A DNA stretch of 64,000 nt from Bacteroidota bacterium (GCA_026709335.1 JAPOTE010000087.1:19016-83015); one strand, 5' to 3'; positions 28,405 to 38,337 are shown, counted from the stretch's first letter. A program made the numbers and translations. Notes: a model not told the origin generated them from the sequence alone.

Positions 28405-30051
28405 ATGATTAGACAGGTGGTTATGCTGACTCTCTTTGGAGTTTTTGGCGCGTTCATAGCAGATGCGCAACAAGCCAGCAGATATGAAGAACTTCCCTTA
28501 ACGGATCCTGTGCCGTTGCGTTACGGGGATTCAGCTTTGGGTGATTTTGACCGGGACGGCGATCAGGACCTGATTATGATTGGGTATGCGGAGGAGGATC
28601 CCACCCCCATTCTTGGACGAGACGCCGGCCCAATCGCTGGATATTACAGGAATGACGGAATCACGCAGATTGAAATCGTTAACTCGTTGGGTGAATCTGA
28701 ATTAGTAGATGCACTTGCCTTCACTGAATCGAGGAGAGGGCAATCTTTAATTGGTCTTTGGCAAGGTGCAGTGGCGGCGACTGATTTTAATCAGGATGGT
28801 AGAATGGATATAGGAACACTTGGTCTTGATGCAAGAGGTGATGCAAAGTTCTATGTGTATCGTCATGGGACAGGAGCTTCTATGTTTTCTCTCGCCTATT
28901 CACTTGATGGACTCTATGCCGGTGATTTGGGCTGGGGAGATTTGGACAACGATGGAGATGTTGATCTTGTCGCGTGTGGGCGTAACGAGCGGGGAGAGCC
29001 CACAACTGTGCATTATGAAAATGTTGGCGCAGCGGGCAATCGTTTCCGAGTTTCAACGAATAACCTGATGGGTGTAGCGGAGTGTGACCTTGATATCGGA
29101 GACTATGATACAGATGGAGATCTGGATTTGGTGATTTCCGGGGTGACGGCCAAGGATGGGTTTATCACGTTGATTTATGATAATGTTGGAGGGGGGCGAT
29201 TGACAAAGACCTCTCACAAGTTCAGATCATATGGCTGGCCATCCGTATCATGGGGCGATTTTGATGCTGATGGAGATTTAGACCTGGCATATACAGGGGC
29301 GAGAATTACGCCATCTTTACTTGAGGGGAGTGCTATCATCTATCGCAACGACTCAGGGATGTTGATTGAAGAAGATCTACTGGTAGGCGCCTTCACCAAT
29401 GATCCAACGCCAGGTCGTTACAGCGGCAGCATCGAATGGGCAGATCAAAATAATTCAGGGTACCCAGATTTTGTCATTACAGGACTGGAATCTCCGATTT
29501 CCTCAGAGAGTACTCAGATTTACGTGAGTGATGCCGGATCTCAATTCATGAAATCTTCTGTAGAAAGCTTTGATGGAGGTGGACATGGCATTGCGACATG
29601 GTTTGACCATGACTTTGACTTGAGTTTGGACTTGTTTGTCATGGGAGATGCTCCCAGAGAAGGTGGGCTGGAAATATTTGTCATGCAGGGCACGCTTGTT
29701 TTTGGCCTGACGCCACCGAGTGCACCAGCAAATCTGACTGCGAATACAAGTGCTACTTCGGTGACTCTTTCATGGGGGGCTGCAAAGGATGCACATACAC
29801 CGGATGCCGGATTAACCTATAATTTACGAGTGGGTAAGAGTCCTCAGGGGGTAGATGTGATTTCCCCTCTGGCAGATCCTTCTACAGGGCGTCGATTCAT
29901 CTCTGATCGGGGCAACGTAGATCATAACAGGTCATGGACGCTGAATGGCCTGTCGCCGGGCACCTATTACTGGAGCGTTCAGGCATTAGATCAGGCTTTT
30001 TCTTCATCTAAATTTTCAGAGGAAGGCGTTTTTGAAATTACTAGAAATTAA
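28405..30051 (+). CDS. Secreted FG-GAP/VCBS propeller protein with Fn3, no sorting tail
   Basis: A 548-residue paralogue of the gene before it. It has a signal peptide (about 1-22), seven propeller blades, and an Fn3 domain (about 435-548) that ends the protein. Five blades keep acidic loops (DFDRDGDQD, DFNQDGRMD, DLDNDGDVD, DYDTDGDLD, DFDADGDLD) and two are weakened (DQNNSGYPD, DHDFDLSLD). The Fn3 parts of both proteins align closely (YYWSVQAID against YYWSVQALD). Unlike its neighbour it has no YPNPF-type sorting domain; the frame stops directly after Fn3. It may therefore stay periplasmic, use another route, or be a truncated copy. It is probably co-transcribed with the first gene. Confidence 0.85.
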   Translation: MIRQVVMLTLFGVFGAFIADAQQASRYEELPLTDPVPLRYGDSALGDFDRDGDQDLIMIGYAEEDPTPILGRDAGPIAGYYRNDGITQIEIVNSLGESELVDALAFTESRRGQSLIGLWQGAVAATDFNQDGRMDIGTLGLDARGDAKFYVYRHGTGASMFSLAYSLDGLYAGDLGWGDLDNDGDVDLVACGRNERGEPTTVHYENVGAAGNRFRVSTNNLMGVAECDLDIGDYDTDGDLDLVISGVTAKDGFITLIYDNVGGGRLTKTSHKFRSYGWPSVSWGDFDADGDLDLAYTGARITPSLLEGSAIIYRNDSGMLIEEDLLVGAFTNDPTPGRYSGSIEWADQNNSGYPDFVITGLESPISSESTQIYVSDAGSQFMKSSVESFDGGGHGIATWFDHDFDLSLDLFVMGDAPREGGLEIFVMQGTLVFGLTPPSAPANLTANTSATSVTLSWGAAKDAHTPDAGLTYNLRVGKSPQGVDVISPLADPSTGRRFISDRGNVDHNRSWTLNGLSPGTYYWSVQALDQAFSSSKFSEEGVFEITRN

Positions 30052-30457
30052 GCAATCAGTCATTGGTGTCTCGCCACGGACTCAATTCATAGGAGCTGAT
30101 TGTTCGGGAATCTGCCTTCCTTGGTTAGCGGTCCGAGAATTCGCAAAATTCAATCCATAAAGCCAACATATTCGTCTGGTTTTTAAAGGGTTTGCAGTGA
30201 GTATTTTTGGTTGAATGGATCATTTTAGATGTAGTTTTTGTAGTCAATGGGTTAGGTCAACTCCAAACCATTCAAGTCTCAGAACCTTGAGCGATCTTAA
30301 TCGTTAGGTTTTCGAAGTGAGTATTGTTGTGAATCCTAGTGGGATCTTTTCCCAATCTTCACGACCGGAAAAACTGGGAAAACATTTAAGTAGTCGAACA
30401 AGAAATTTCTCAGTCTACTAATTTTTCAAAATACACTTTATTTGGAGGTACATCAAG
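30052..30457. other. Non-coding gap between propeller gene and ADP-ribosylglycohydrolase
   Basis: A 406-bp stretch with no credible frame on either strand and no recognised RNA. No remnant of a sorting domain could be seen directly after the 30051 stop. The last 20 bases hold a GGAGG ribosome-binding site (30443-30447) for the next gene. Confidence 0.5.
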
Positions 30458-31243
30458 TTGTCATACGGAGCTATTATAGGGGACATTGTGGGGTCAGTTT
30501 ACGAGTGGGATCCCATCAAGACAAAAGAGTTTGAATTGTTCAAACCAAACTGCTTTTATACCGATGATACGGTATGTACGGCAGCGGTCGCGGATATACT
30601 CATGAGTAATCCGCCTTCAGTATCCGAGATGTTGCGTCAATGGTGTCGGAATCACTTGGAGCCGAACAAAGGCTATGGCGGTAACTTTTTGACTTGGGTT
30701 ATCACTGACGACGCAGGAGCTTATGATAGCTACGGGAACGGATCGGCAATGAGGGTATCACCTGCGGCTTTCCTTAATCGAAATCAGCCGATAGAAAAAG
30801 CACTCGAGGCTGCCGACCGGGTAACCTTAGTCACCCATAACCACCCAGAAGGAATCAAGGGAGCACGGGCGACCACGCTTGCAATCTGGCTTGCTTTTCA
30901 GGAGTACGAACCGGATCAAATACGTAGCATTGTCACAAGCACATACGAATACGATCTCTCCAGAACCGTTGAAGAGATTCGCCCTGATTATGAATTTGAT
31001 GTAACTTGTCAGGGAAGTGTTCCCGAGTCCATCATCTGCGCGCTTGAGTCAACAAGTTATGAAGATGCTATTCGGAACGCGGTTTCGCTTGGAGGAGATG
31101 CAGATACACAAGCCGCAATCGCCGGATCCATCGCAGAAGCCATGCACGGTGTCCCGAAAGATCTTGTGGAAAAGGCAAAGGAATATCTTTCCCCGGATAT
31201 TATTGCAGTGATGGACAGATTATACAGGAGGATGCATGGATGA
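30458..31243 (+). CDS. ADP-ribosylglycohydrolase family protein (DraG/ARH type)
   Basis: A 261-residue all-helical protein of the ADP-ribosylglycohydrolase family, which removes ADP-ribose from proteins, nucleic acids or small molecules using two metal ions. The metal motifs are visible: YTDDTV at residues 34-39 and LGGDADTQAAIAG near 210-222. GNGSAMRVSP and HNHPEGIKGA are also conserved. The first start-type codon is TTG at 30458; a strong GGAGG lies about 10 bases before it, which supports a TTG start in a genome where strong sites are uncommon. No ADP-ribosyltransferase or toxin partner lies next to it, so the substrate is unknown. Confidence 0.9.
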   Translation: MSYGAIIGDIVGSVYEWDPIKTKEFELFKPNCFYTDDTVCTAAVADILMSNPPSVSEMLRQWCRNHLEPNKGYGGNFLTWVITDDAGAYDSYGNGSAMRVSPAAFLNRNQPIEKALEAADRVTLVTHNHPEGIKGARATTLAIWLAFQEYEPDQIRSIVTSTYEYDLSRTVEEIRPDYEFDVTCQGSVPESIICALESTSYEDAIRNAVSLGGDADTQAAIAGSIAEAMHGVPKDLVEKAKEYLSPDIIAVMDRLYRRMHG

Positions 31244-31521
31244 AAAATATATTTCCACTCCCTGAAACGGCATAAAAGAAGTTGCAGGGGCGAGTAATGA
31301 TGCATGCCCCCGAAGATCATTCTTCGCTTTCTCACTCGGTGTTACTGTGCCCAAATCTGTTTCAAAGCTCTCCGAATTGGAGATGCGATTTCCATTCGAT
31401 CTGTCTCCGTGGGGAAAATAGTTCCACGTTGAGATTGGATTTTTCGAACATTTCTGCTTACCTGTCGTGAAGCAATTTTCATTCACTCAAACCCACACTG
31501 TAGAATGAATTTGCACCGGAG

Positions 31522-32649
31522 TCACTTATTTTCAACAGGAGATTTGAAGTTATAGTCGACCTCTTCCGGCTCAGCAATCCAATCTGCAACAAACACATTT
31601 GTGTCCCGGCTGGGTGTTCGGGTAATATTTCGATTGGAGGCAAAGAGTAATCTATTTCCATCAAAGGAGAACATCGGGAACGCATCAAATGTATTTGAGT
31701 GTGTCACTTTTGTAGTCACACCGGTAGAAATTTCCACCATATAAATCGAAAACGTGGGGCGTCCTCTACCAATACTCTCGTAATTAGAGGAATAGATCAC
31801 ATGTTCCCCATCAGGGTGAAAAAATGGCGCCCAGTTTGCACCTGGTGAATCCGTGACCTGTTGCATATTACCCCCATCGATGTCAGCGACAAAAACATTC
31901 AGATCTCCGGGTTCTATCAAGCCCTGACTCAATAGCGCCTGATAGTTTTGTGCATTTTCACCCTCCGGGCGGCTTGCGCGCCATACGATTCTCTTGGAAT
32001 CTCTGGAAAAGAATGCTCCACCATCATACCCAAGTGTAGAAGTCAGCTGTATGGTTTCTCCGGTAGCGATTTCGTAACGCCATAAATCCAGATCTCCAGA
32101 GCGCGTAGATGTGAAAACAATAAAACGGCCGTCCGGAGATACAGTAGCCTCCGCATCGTAACCCGGACCACCGATGAGGAGCTCCGGGTTGCTGTAGTCA
32201 GATTCCGCTACATAAATATCGAAGGAATCATAGATTGCCCAAACATAACGTTCCCTTGATTCTGGTGGTGGGGGACATTCCGGAGAGGAAGCATGTGTAG
32301 ATGCATAAAGAAGCCTCCCATCAGGCAAAAAATAGCCACAGGTTGTGCGGCCCTTTCCAGTTGATACAAGTGTATACTTACCTGGGATATCAGGATCCAT
32401 CACATACTGTTGATCACATCCCTGATTGTTGATCTCCGCCCAATCACTCTGAAATATGATCTGTTGATCATCAAACGACCAGTAAGCCTCGGCATTGTTT
32501 CCTCCAAAAGTCAGCTGGCGAATGTTACGCAAGTGAACCTCACCCGCAAAACGGAGGGAATCGGTGGTAGGGTCGTAGTCAGTTCCGGTTTGATTCAAAC
32601 CATCTGTTGTACCCGTAACAACCTGAAGCAATAATAGTATTTGTAACAC
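31522..32649 (-). CDS. TolB-like WD40/PD40 beta-propeller protein, exported
   Basis: About 375 residues, with an N-terminal hydrophobic segment (LQILLLLQVV) that looks like a signal peptide, and then repeated PD40 units. Examples are DAEATVSPDGRFIVFTSTR, YDGGAFFSRDSKRIVWRAS, NWAPFFHPDGEHVIYSSN and DAFPMFSFDGNRLLFASN. These blades form a TolB-type propeller, probably periplasmic. No ATG is available in frame; GTG at 32649 or TTG at 32655 are the candidate starts, so the start is uncertain. It faces the ADP-ribosylglycohydrolase gene (convergent, about 280 bp apart). The role is unknown; it is not the tol-pal TolB, since no tolQRA or pal is nearby. Confidence 0.8.
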   Translation of the reverse strand: MLQILLLLQVVTGTTDGLNQTGTDYDPTTDSLRFAGEVHLRNIRQLTFGGNNAEAYWSFDDQQIIFQSDWAEINNQGCDQQYVMDPDIPGKYTLVSTGKGRTTCGYFLPDGRLLYASTHASSPECPPPPESRERYVWAIYDSFDIYVAESDYSNPELLIGGPGYDAEATVSPDGRFIVFTSTRSGDLDLWRYEIATGETIQLTSTLGYDGGAFFSRDSKRIVWRASRPEGENAQNYQALLSQGLIEPGDLNVFVADIDGGNMQQVTDSPGANWAPFFHPDGEHVIYSSNYESIGRGRPTFSIYMVEISTGVTTKVTHSNTFDAFPMFSFDGNRLLFASNRNITRTPSRDTNVFVADWIAEPEEVDYNFKSPVENK

Positions 32650-32961
32650 GGTCAAAAACTGTTTTGAAATTAGATAACCAAAGCGCAGTGCATGAATTTA
32701 GGCATTAACACACGGCATCTTACGCAACGCGGTTCCAGAGGATATATTGAACTGCTTCCTGTGTGAGCGAATAAGCTGTAACTGTATATGTTGCTGCCAA
32801 GGGGCAATCAAGCGGCAAATCAATCATCTCCAAGGTTCTGAGAAATTAATTGCATGAGCCGTTTTTCCGCAAATCCTGAGAATCGCAATAGAGAAAATCA
32901 CTTCTGAAAAATCAGAACGATTATTTCTCAAAAAGGTGTGAATTTTTTGGATGAACGGGGG
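32650..32961. other. Intergenic gap between TolB-like and lipoprotein genes
   Basis: About 310 bp between two minus-strand genes, without a convincing frame. A stem-loop lies about 45 bp after the lipoprotein stop (see the terminator entry). The remainder probably holds the promoter of the TolB-like gene. Confidence 0.45.
32892..32917 (-). terminator. Possible terminator after the TonB receptor/lipoprotein pair
   Basis: On the minus strand a 6-bp stem TTCTGA/TCAGAA (32902-32917) with a TTTT loop is followed by GTGATTTTCTC. It lies about 45 bp past the lipoprotein stop. The stem is AT-rich and the T-run imperfect, so confidence is low. Confidence 0.35.
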
Positions 32962-33903
32962 TTAGTGCCGTGCTACTTCATATGTCCCTGGTGGATCCTT
33001 CCATATATCTTCCGGTGCTACATCTCCTAAGGGCAAATATCCGAGTTCTAGGGCATGAGATTCGGATAAGATCCATTCTGCAGAAAACCTTCCAACTGAA
33101 CCCAAGAGGCCAAACCCGTTAGTTACGTTGGAGAGGGTTCCTGGTTGGGCCAAAATTTCCCGATCAAATTCTCCTCCTGGCGGGACAAAATTATCATCAA
33201 GAATTGTGATTCGAAGTGCGATTCCAGCAAGATGATAGAAAGTATTCAGATCTAACTTGCTTGAAAGAGAATCACGGTCCTGGATTAAATCTTTATCCAT
33301 TTCCCAGACATCCGCTGTGCCTTCAAGAGCACGGCTCAGAGGTGCATAACTCAATTTGTAATCTTTGAACGTAAAGTCAGCCAGGGAAAGAAATCTGTAC
33401 CACTGTTCAATTTCGAATGGAGCGCTACTTACTCCATGCCACAGAATTCGTTGTCGGGCGAGCAGTCTCGTAGTTAAAACAAATTCAAAAGTAGGATCCA
33501 GAATCTCAATTCTTGGTTTATCGGGAACCACCGTTTCAGCATGTGTGGTCAGGTCGCCCCCGGTCGGAAGAATTTCGATTCGATACGTATTAGATGGGCG
33601 AATGCGGAGCGGGGCAAAAAATATATGCCCAATTCGTCCATCTGCAAAGGTGTGTACTGAATCCCGCCACTCCAGGGTTTGTTGAGTTGATAATTCAATA
33701 GATCGCACATTCACCTCCAATTCTTGACCTTCCTCCGTCAAGGTTTCCCGAATAGGGATTACACGCACGAATTGTGAGTCTCGTGCCATATCAAGGGTGC
33801 CAAAAAGTGTGTATTGGCGAGAGCTTTCAATAATTGGCGATACAGAATCCTCACAGGCCGTCAGCACTCCCAAAAGTAGAATAGGGAAGATGAATTTCCA
33901 CAT
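32962..33903 (-). CDS. DUF4249-type outer-membrane lipoprotein paired with TonB receptor
   Basis: A 313-residue lipoprotein: the signal peptide ends in a lipobox at about residues 14-17 (LTAC). The body is beta-rich, with pieces such as LFGTLDMARDSQFVRVIPIR and PSNTYRIEILPTGG. This placement and architecture resemble DUF4249 proteins, which sit beside receptor genes of the carboxypeptidase-regulatory/TonB type; the match is by style rather than a strict signature. Its ATG overlaps the last base of the receptor stop (TAATG), so translation is coupled. It is probably a surface or periplasmic partner of the receptor. The substrate is unknown. Confidence 0.75.
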   Translation of the reverse strand: MWKFIFPILLLGVLTACEDSVSPIIESSRQYTLFGTLDMARDSQFVRVIPIRETLTEEGQELEVNVRSIELSTQQTLEWRDSVHTFADGRIGHIFFAPLRIRPSNTYRIEILPTGGDLTTHAETVVPDKPRIEILDPTFEFVLTTRLLARQRILWHGVSSAPFEIEQWYRFLSLADFTFKDYKLSYAPLSRALEGTADVWEMDKDLIQDRDSLSSKLDLNTFYHLAGIALRITILDDNFVPPGGEFDREILAQPGTLSNVTNGFGLLGSVGRFSAEWILSESHALELGYLPLGDVAPEDIWKDPPGTYEVARH

Positions 33904-36164
33904 TAGAATTGGAGCTTTAGTCCCACAGCGGGGATTAATGGAAGTTGATCAAGTCTTTCCAGCGTGAATAGATCAATATAAAAGAGGTTTGTCCGGTCGT
34001 AGGCGTTGGTCGCACTGGCCAAGATTGAAACAGCAGTATTTTTTGAAATTTCGAACGTGTGCTCCAGGGAAATATCCAATCGGTGATAGGAGGGAAGTCG
34101 CCCACCATAGGGATAGGTGTAGAGAACACGTGTATCTCCATGTTCTTCAAAAAGGTCGGTAGGACCACTGAGCAAAATGAATTCATCAAACCCAAGAGCT
34201 TGGCTGAATGGGAGACCAGAACCGAATTGCCAACGAACACTCAACGTGAAATTCTTCCACTCCACACTACCCACTGTATTCAGTTGATGTTGTCGGTCAT
34301 GAGGTGGAGAGAATTCATATTCACTGTCGCCAAACCAATACTCAATCTCGGTCTGTTGAGCTTGATAGCGCACCTTGGCATATCCGTAGTTCACAAATCC
34401 GTAAAACGGACCCTTGGAGATTTCAATGCGACTATCAAGTCCGATCACATTTCCATCCGCCGACTGTAAGCGTGTTGTAAATCGTGGGAAAGAGCTCCAT
34501 TCGGCTATGGAAAGATTGCTCATGTTTTTGTAAAACCCTTCAACTGCCATTTGAAGCCAGGAAAATGGCCGAATCTGATATCCAGCGAGTCCATGGATTG
34601 CCCTTGGGACTTTCCCGAATGGAGCGGTTGTCCACGCTGTAAACACATCGCCAGCATCTCGCCGATCCGTGAGGCCAACGATCTCCTGATGATAAATTCC
34701 ACCAGCTAAACTTACGCGATGAATGTCAATATCATAGGTGAGGCGGACGCGGGGCTCTATGAAAGTTCTACCCTTGCTCGGAAAGGAAGAAAAGCGAACG
34801 CCGGGTTGAAAACTGAGGCCTTCAACCCCTTTCAGGTCAAAAAGCAGATATCCGCCTGCCTCGCTGATAAATTCTGCGTCCTGTGTGACATTCTGAAAAA
34901 CTCCACCAAGTTCGCTGTTCAGCTCGCTGAACCGGGCGTGAAGTCCCCATGAAATATCAACACGTGGGTTAAAGTGAGTTACATTCGCAGACACATTGAT
35001 TTCACTGGAATTTGAGCTTCGCGAAGGATCTGCAGGTGTGCCAAATGTATTTTCGACAGAAGAATATGACAGAAGTAATTCGGCCTGAACAGGGATTCGT
35101 GTAGGTAACAGAATGTATCTCGCTCCAATGGCTTGACTCGTCCAATTCACTTCATTAAGCGTGGAATCGGCATCAGAACCTTCAAGAATGCCGATGATTC
35201 CGCTGTCATGGGATCGCAGTCCACTGATGGACGCTTGGCTGTTCTGAGACAAATCAGCATGGAGTTTCACGAACTGATCGTTAAAGTCATAGGGCAATGG
35301 GCGATCAAGAATTCTTTCAGCTCCTTGCTCAATCACCGAAAACCTCCCGGAGATGAGCCCCGAGACCTTATCGGAAACAAGAGGTCCTTCCAAGAGCGCC
35401 GTGCTGATGAATGGTGCAGCGGACACTTCTCCAGCTATGCGCCGCTTGTTTCCATTTCGTGTTGAAATGTCAATCACAGATGAGAGGCGCCCACCATACC
35501 TGGGCCCAAACCCTCCCGCATAGACATCCGTGACGTTCAGGATACTGGATGGGAATGCAGAATAAAATCCAATCAGGTGAAACGGTTGAAATATTGTCAT
35601 GCCGTCCAGAATCACCTGATTTTGTGTCGGTTCTCCTCCGCGAATAAATAGTTGTCCCCCTTGATCGCCACTGGAAACAACACCCGGCAATGTTGAAAGG
35701 TAATTCGCGAGGTCACCAGAAACATCTGGGGCAGGAATCAGGGTAATATCGCGCGGAGTGATGGACTGAAGTCCACCGGTTAAGCCGGCTGCCCCGGCGC
35801 CCTCCCGTTCAGATTCGACAACCATTTCACCCAAGAGGTCATCCGCCGGTTGCAACTCAATATTATAGGTGATAATATCGTCAGGTACAACATCGAGTGT
35901 ATCTCGGTGAGGTGAAAAACCAATAAACGAGGCAGCGAGATAATAACGTCCGGGTACGATTCCACTCAGAGCAAAAAACCCGTCTCGATCAGTTGATGAG
36001 CCAATGAACGCATCCCCGTCATTTGTCAGAATCACGTTGACTCCCTGCAAAGGTTGCCCGTCTGAAGCATCTCGAACAAAGCCCCGTAGAACCGCATTCT
36101 GTGCATTGACCTGGTGAACAGTAAAAAAAATGCTCAACAGAAACAGGCGCAATAGAATATGCAT
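33903..36164 (-). CDS. TonB-dependent receptor with carboxypeptidase-regulatory domain
   Basis: A 753-residue outer-membrane receptor. A signal peptide (1-21) is followed by a CarboxypepD_reg-like beta-sandwich (about 24-112) and a plug domain with FIRGGEPTQNQVILDGMTIF and FGPRYGGRLSSVIDISTRNG. A 22-stranded barrel ends in a C-terminal Phe (VGLKLQF), as expected for Bam-dependent insertion. It needs TonB energy to import a ligand. The downstream lipoprotein overlaps its stop. It lacks a clear SusD partner, so a carbohydrate role is not implied. A paralogous pair occurs at 44.8-48.2 kb. Confidence 0.92.
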   Translation of the reverse strand: MHILLRLFLLSIFFTVHQVNAQNAVLRGFVRDASDGQPLQGVNVILTNDGDAFIGSSTDRDGFFALSGIVPGRYYLAASFIGFSPHRDTLDVVPDDIITYNIELQPADDLLGEMVVESEREGAGAAGLTGGLQSITPRDITLIPAPDVSGDLANYLSTLPGVVSSGDQGGQLFIRGGEPTQNQVILDGMTIFQPFHLIGFYSAFPSSILNVTDVYAGGFGPRYGGRLSSVIDISTRNGNKRRIAGEVSAAPFISTALLEGPLVSDKVSGLISGRFSVIEQGAERILDRPLPYDFNDQFVKLHADLSQNSQASISGLRSHDSGIIGILEGSDADSTLNEVNWTSQAIGARYILLPTRIPVQAELLLSYSSVENTFGTPADPSRSSNSSEINVSANVTHFNPRVDISWGLHARFSELNSELGGVFQNVTQDAEFISEAGGYLLFDLKGVEGLSFQPGVRFSSFPSKGRTFIEPRVRLTYDIDIHRVSLAGGIYHQEIVGLTDRRDAGDVFTAWTTAPFGKVPRAIHGLAGYQIRPFSWLQMAVEGFYKNMSNLSIAEWSSFPRFTTRLQSADGNVIGLDSRIEISKGPFYGFVNYGYAKVRYQAQQTEIEYWFGDSEYEFSPPHDRQHQLNTVGSVEWKNFTLSVRWQFGSGLPFSQALGFDEFILLSGPTDLFEEHGDTRVLYTYPYGGRLPSYHRLDISLEHTFEISKNTAVSILASATNAYDRTNLFYIDLFTLERLDQLPLIPAVGLKLQF

Positions 36165-36650
36165 ATCAGGTGTTTTTGAAAATCAAGGTGTGTTGGAGGC
36201 TTTAAGAGCGCAGTAGCAGTAGAACCCGGTAGAGATCGATCCGTTTGCACATGTTATAGCAATATTTGTTCTTGATCGTGGGTATCATCACTCAGACATG
36301 TTTCACACTGCAATAATCGTTCCTTTCTGGGCTTAATTCCCACATCACGGTCTGTATAGATTCTTGCCGTTCCCCGTTTAAGAATCTCGGAGTACATGAA
36401 CCAAAATATAACCTATATAATCCACAGGGATTTGTAACCCCACACCGCATCAATTGATCACGGTAGATCTTGGCGAGTCAAGTGTACGATAAACTTCCAG
36501 GCAAATCAGTATTTACTCTGTAAGTTCCCGAAAACGCCAACAAGAGAAGCGTGTTTCTCCGTAGCTGACTGGATTGGAGTAAATCAATCAACAACAGTGG
36601 ATCGCTGCACAATCAAGCAGGTTTCGGATGTATCTTACCGGATATAGGGT
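36165..36650. other. Non-coding gap between TonB receptor and ilvE
   Basis: A 486-bp gap between two minus-strand genes. No frame on either strand has coding character, and no tRNA-like structure or array was recognised. It should contain the receptor promoter and the ilvE terminator, but I could not place them with confidence. Confidence 0.5.
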
Positions 36651-37562
36651 TTATTGGCCGACGTAGGTGAGCCACTTGAATGGATCATTTCCCTCCTCAA
36701 CAATATCAAGAAACATCTCCTGCAATTTTTTTGTGACAGGCCCACGTTTTCCATCCCCGACAACGTATTTGTCAACCGATCGGATAGGGGTGATCTCGGC
36801 AGCAGTACCTGTAAAGAACAGTTCGTCTGCGAGATAGAGTGCTTCACGTGGCACACTTCCTTCCTGTACAGGGATATCAGCAATTTCGGCCAGTTTAATT
36901 ACAGACGAGCGAGTAATTCCCGGTAGAATAGAGAAGCTCGTGGGAGCAGTATAAAGTGTGCCATCACGAACGATGAACAGATTCTCTCCGCTTCCTTCGG
37001 CAAGATAGCCGCTGGTGGTCAGCATGATTCCCTCAATGTATCCATTGAGAAGCGCCTCCATCTTGACCAGGCTGGCATTCAGGTAGTTGCCTCCGGCTTT
37101 TGCGAGTGCTGGCAGAGTATTCGGAGCAAATCGGTTCCAGGAGGATACTTGTACATCAACTCCCTGTTCAAATGAATCTTCTCCCAGATATGGCCCCCAA
37201 GGGAAAGCAGCAATGGCAGTTTCGACGGGGTTATCCAGTGGGTTCACTCCCATAGGTCCCTCTCCTCGAAATAATATGGGTCGAATGTAGCTGGCCTTGA
37301 GTTTACTCCGGGAGATGATTTCAATTGACGCTTGTTCGATGATCTCTTGGTCGTAGGGGGATTGCATACGGTAAATTTTCGCAGAGTCCAACAAGCGCCG
37401 TATGTGTTCACCAAGACGATAGATCGCAACGCCTTTCTTTGTGTCATATGCACGAATGCCCTCAAAGACACTGCTACCGTAATGGATCGCATGTGAGAGG
37501 ACATGAACCTTGGCGTCCTCGTGAGGGACGAATTTGCCGTTAAACCAGATATCGTATTTCAT
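36651..37562 (-). CDS. ilvE: Branched-chain amino acid aminotransferase IlvE
   Basis: A class IV PLP-dependent aminotransferase that exchanges amino groups between Leu, Ile or Val and 2-oxoglutarate. The 303-residue form starting at the ATG at 37562 (MKYDIWFNGKFVPHEDAKVH) is preferred over a GTG eight codons upstream. SHAIHYGSSVFEGIRAY is the family start motif. PLP binds K155 in PALAKAGGNYLNASL, and YLAEGSGENLFIV contains the conserved EGxxxNxF pattern. The ending with VGDGKRGPVTKKLQEMF is usual. It is not next to other ilv or leu genes here. It follows the glycosyltransferase gene on the same strand, 55 bp apart. Confidence 0.94.
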   Translation of the reverse strand: MKYDIWFNGKFVPHEDAKVHVLSHAIHYGSSVFEGIRAYDTKKGVAIYRLGEHIRRLLDSAKIYRMQSPYDQEIIEQASIEIISRSKLKASYIRPILFRGEGPMGVNPLDNPVETAIAAFPWGPYLGEDSFEQGVDVQVSSWNRFAPNTLPALAKAGGNYLNASLVKMEALLNGYIEGIMLTTSGYLAEGSGENLFIVRDGTLYTAPTSFSILPGITRSSVIKLAEIADIPVQEGSVPREALYLADELFFTGTAAEITPIRSVDKYVVGDGKRGPVTKKLQEMFLDIVEEGNDPFKWLTYVGQ

Positions 37563-37617
37563 AATTGGCAGGATTTGAAAGCGCACTTACGTGTAAAAAT
37601 ATATACAGTTGCATCTA

Positions 37618-38337
37618 TCATTGGCGATGATTCAACTTTTTACGGAGGTGGCGTGTAATCAATGCAAAACGGAAGATGGTTCCAAGAATTTTGACGGATG
37701 CTTTGACGGTTCCTGTGGCGGTTCCTGTGATTTTGGAAACTCCCACGCGTTTTCTGTAGGAGGCCGGGATTTCTGTAATCCGTAAACCTCCCAAGTGTGC
37801 CTTGATTTGCATTTCGATGGTCCAGCCGAAGGTTGCATCACGCATGTCGAGTTTCATTAGCGATGTATATCTGATAGCACGAAATGGGCCCAGGTCAGTA
37901 TATCGAACTCCCCATAGCCATCGCATCAGAAAACAGGCGAGTCGATTTCCCCAGCGCGCCTGTGGCAAAAGCGCACCTTGTTCACTCATCCCTCTGGTGC
38001 GACTGCCAATCACAAAGTCATGTGTTTCTGACTGGATTGGGGCGATCAATGCTGACATCTCATTTGGATGATCTGAATAATCACCATCAAGAAATACAAT
38101 GATATCAGGATTACGGCTCGACGCGTAGGCAAGGCCACGCAAACATGCATATCCATAGCCGCGTCTAGATTCGTGCAGAACAGTTGCTCCTGCTTCAGAG
38201 GCATTTTTTTCTGTAGCATCTGTTGAGGCATTGTTAACGACAATCACTTCCGAGGCCAGGCCAGGAGGAATATCTCCAATGACCTTAGAAATAGCTGAGG
38301 CTTCGTTAAATGCAGGTATAATTACGAGCAAGCGCAT
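37618..38337 (-). CDS. Glycosyltransferase family 2 (DPM1-like)
   Basis: A 239-residue GT-A enzyme that transfers a sugar from a nucleotide donor. It begins LLVIIPAFNEASAISKVI, has VVNNASTDAT in the nucleotide-binding fold, and the metal-binding FLDGDYSD near residues 82-89. A PARWGNRLACFLMRWLWG segment and TDLGPFRAIRY follow, typical of the polyprenol-phosphate-sugar-synthase-like branch. There is no strong C-terminal transmembrane pair, so it is probably a peripheral protein. The acceptor is unknown. It is not in a polysaccharide cluster. Confidence 0.88.
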   Translation of the reverse strand: MRLLVIIPAFNEASAISKVIGDIPPGLASEVIVVNNASTDATEKNASEAGATVLHESRRGYGYACLRGLAYASSRNPDIIVFLDGDYSDHPNEMSALIAPIQSETHDFVIGSRTRGMSEQGALLPQARWGNRLACFLMRWLWGVRYTDLGPFRAIRYTSLMKLDMRDATFGWTIEMQIKAHLGGLRITEIPASYRKRVGVSKITGTATGTVKASVKILGTIFRFALITRHLRKKLNHRQ

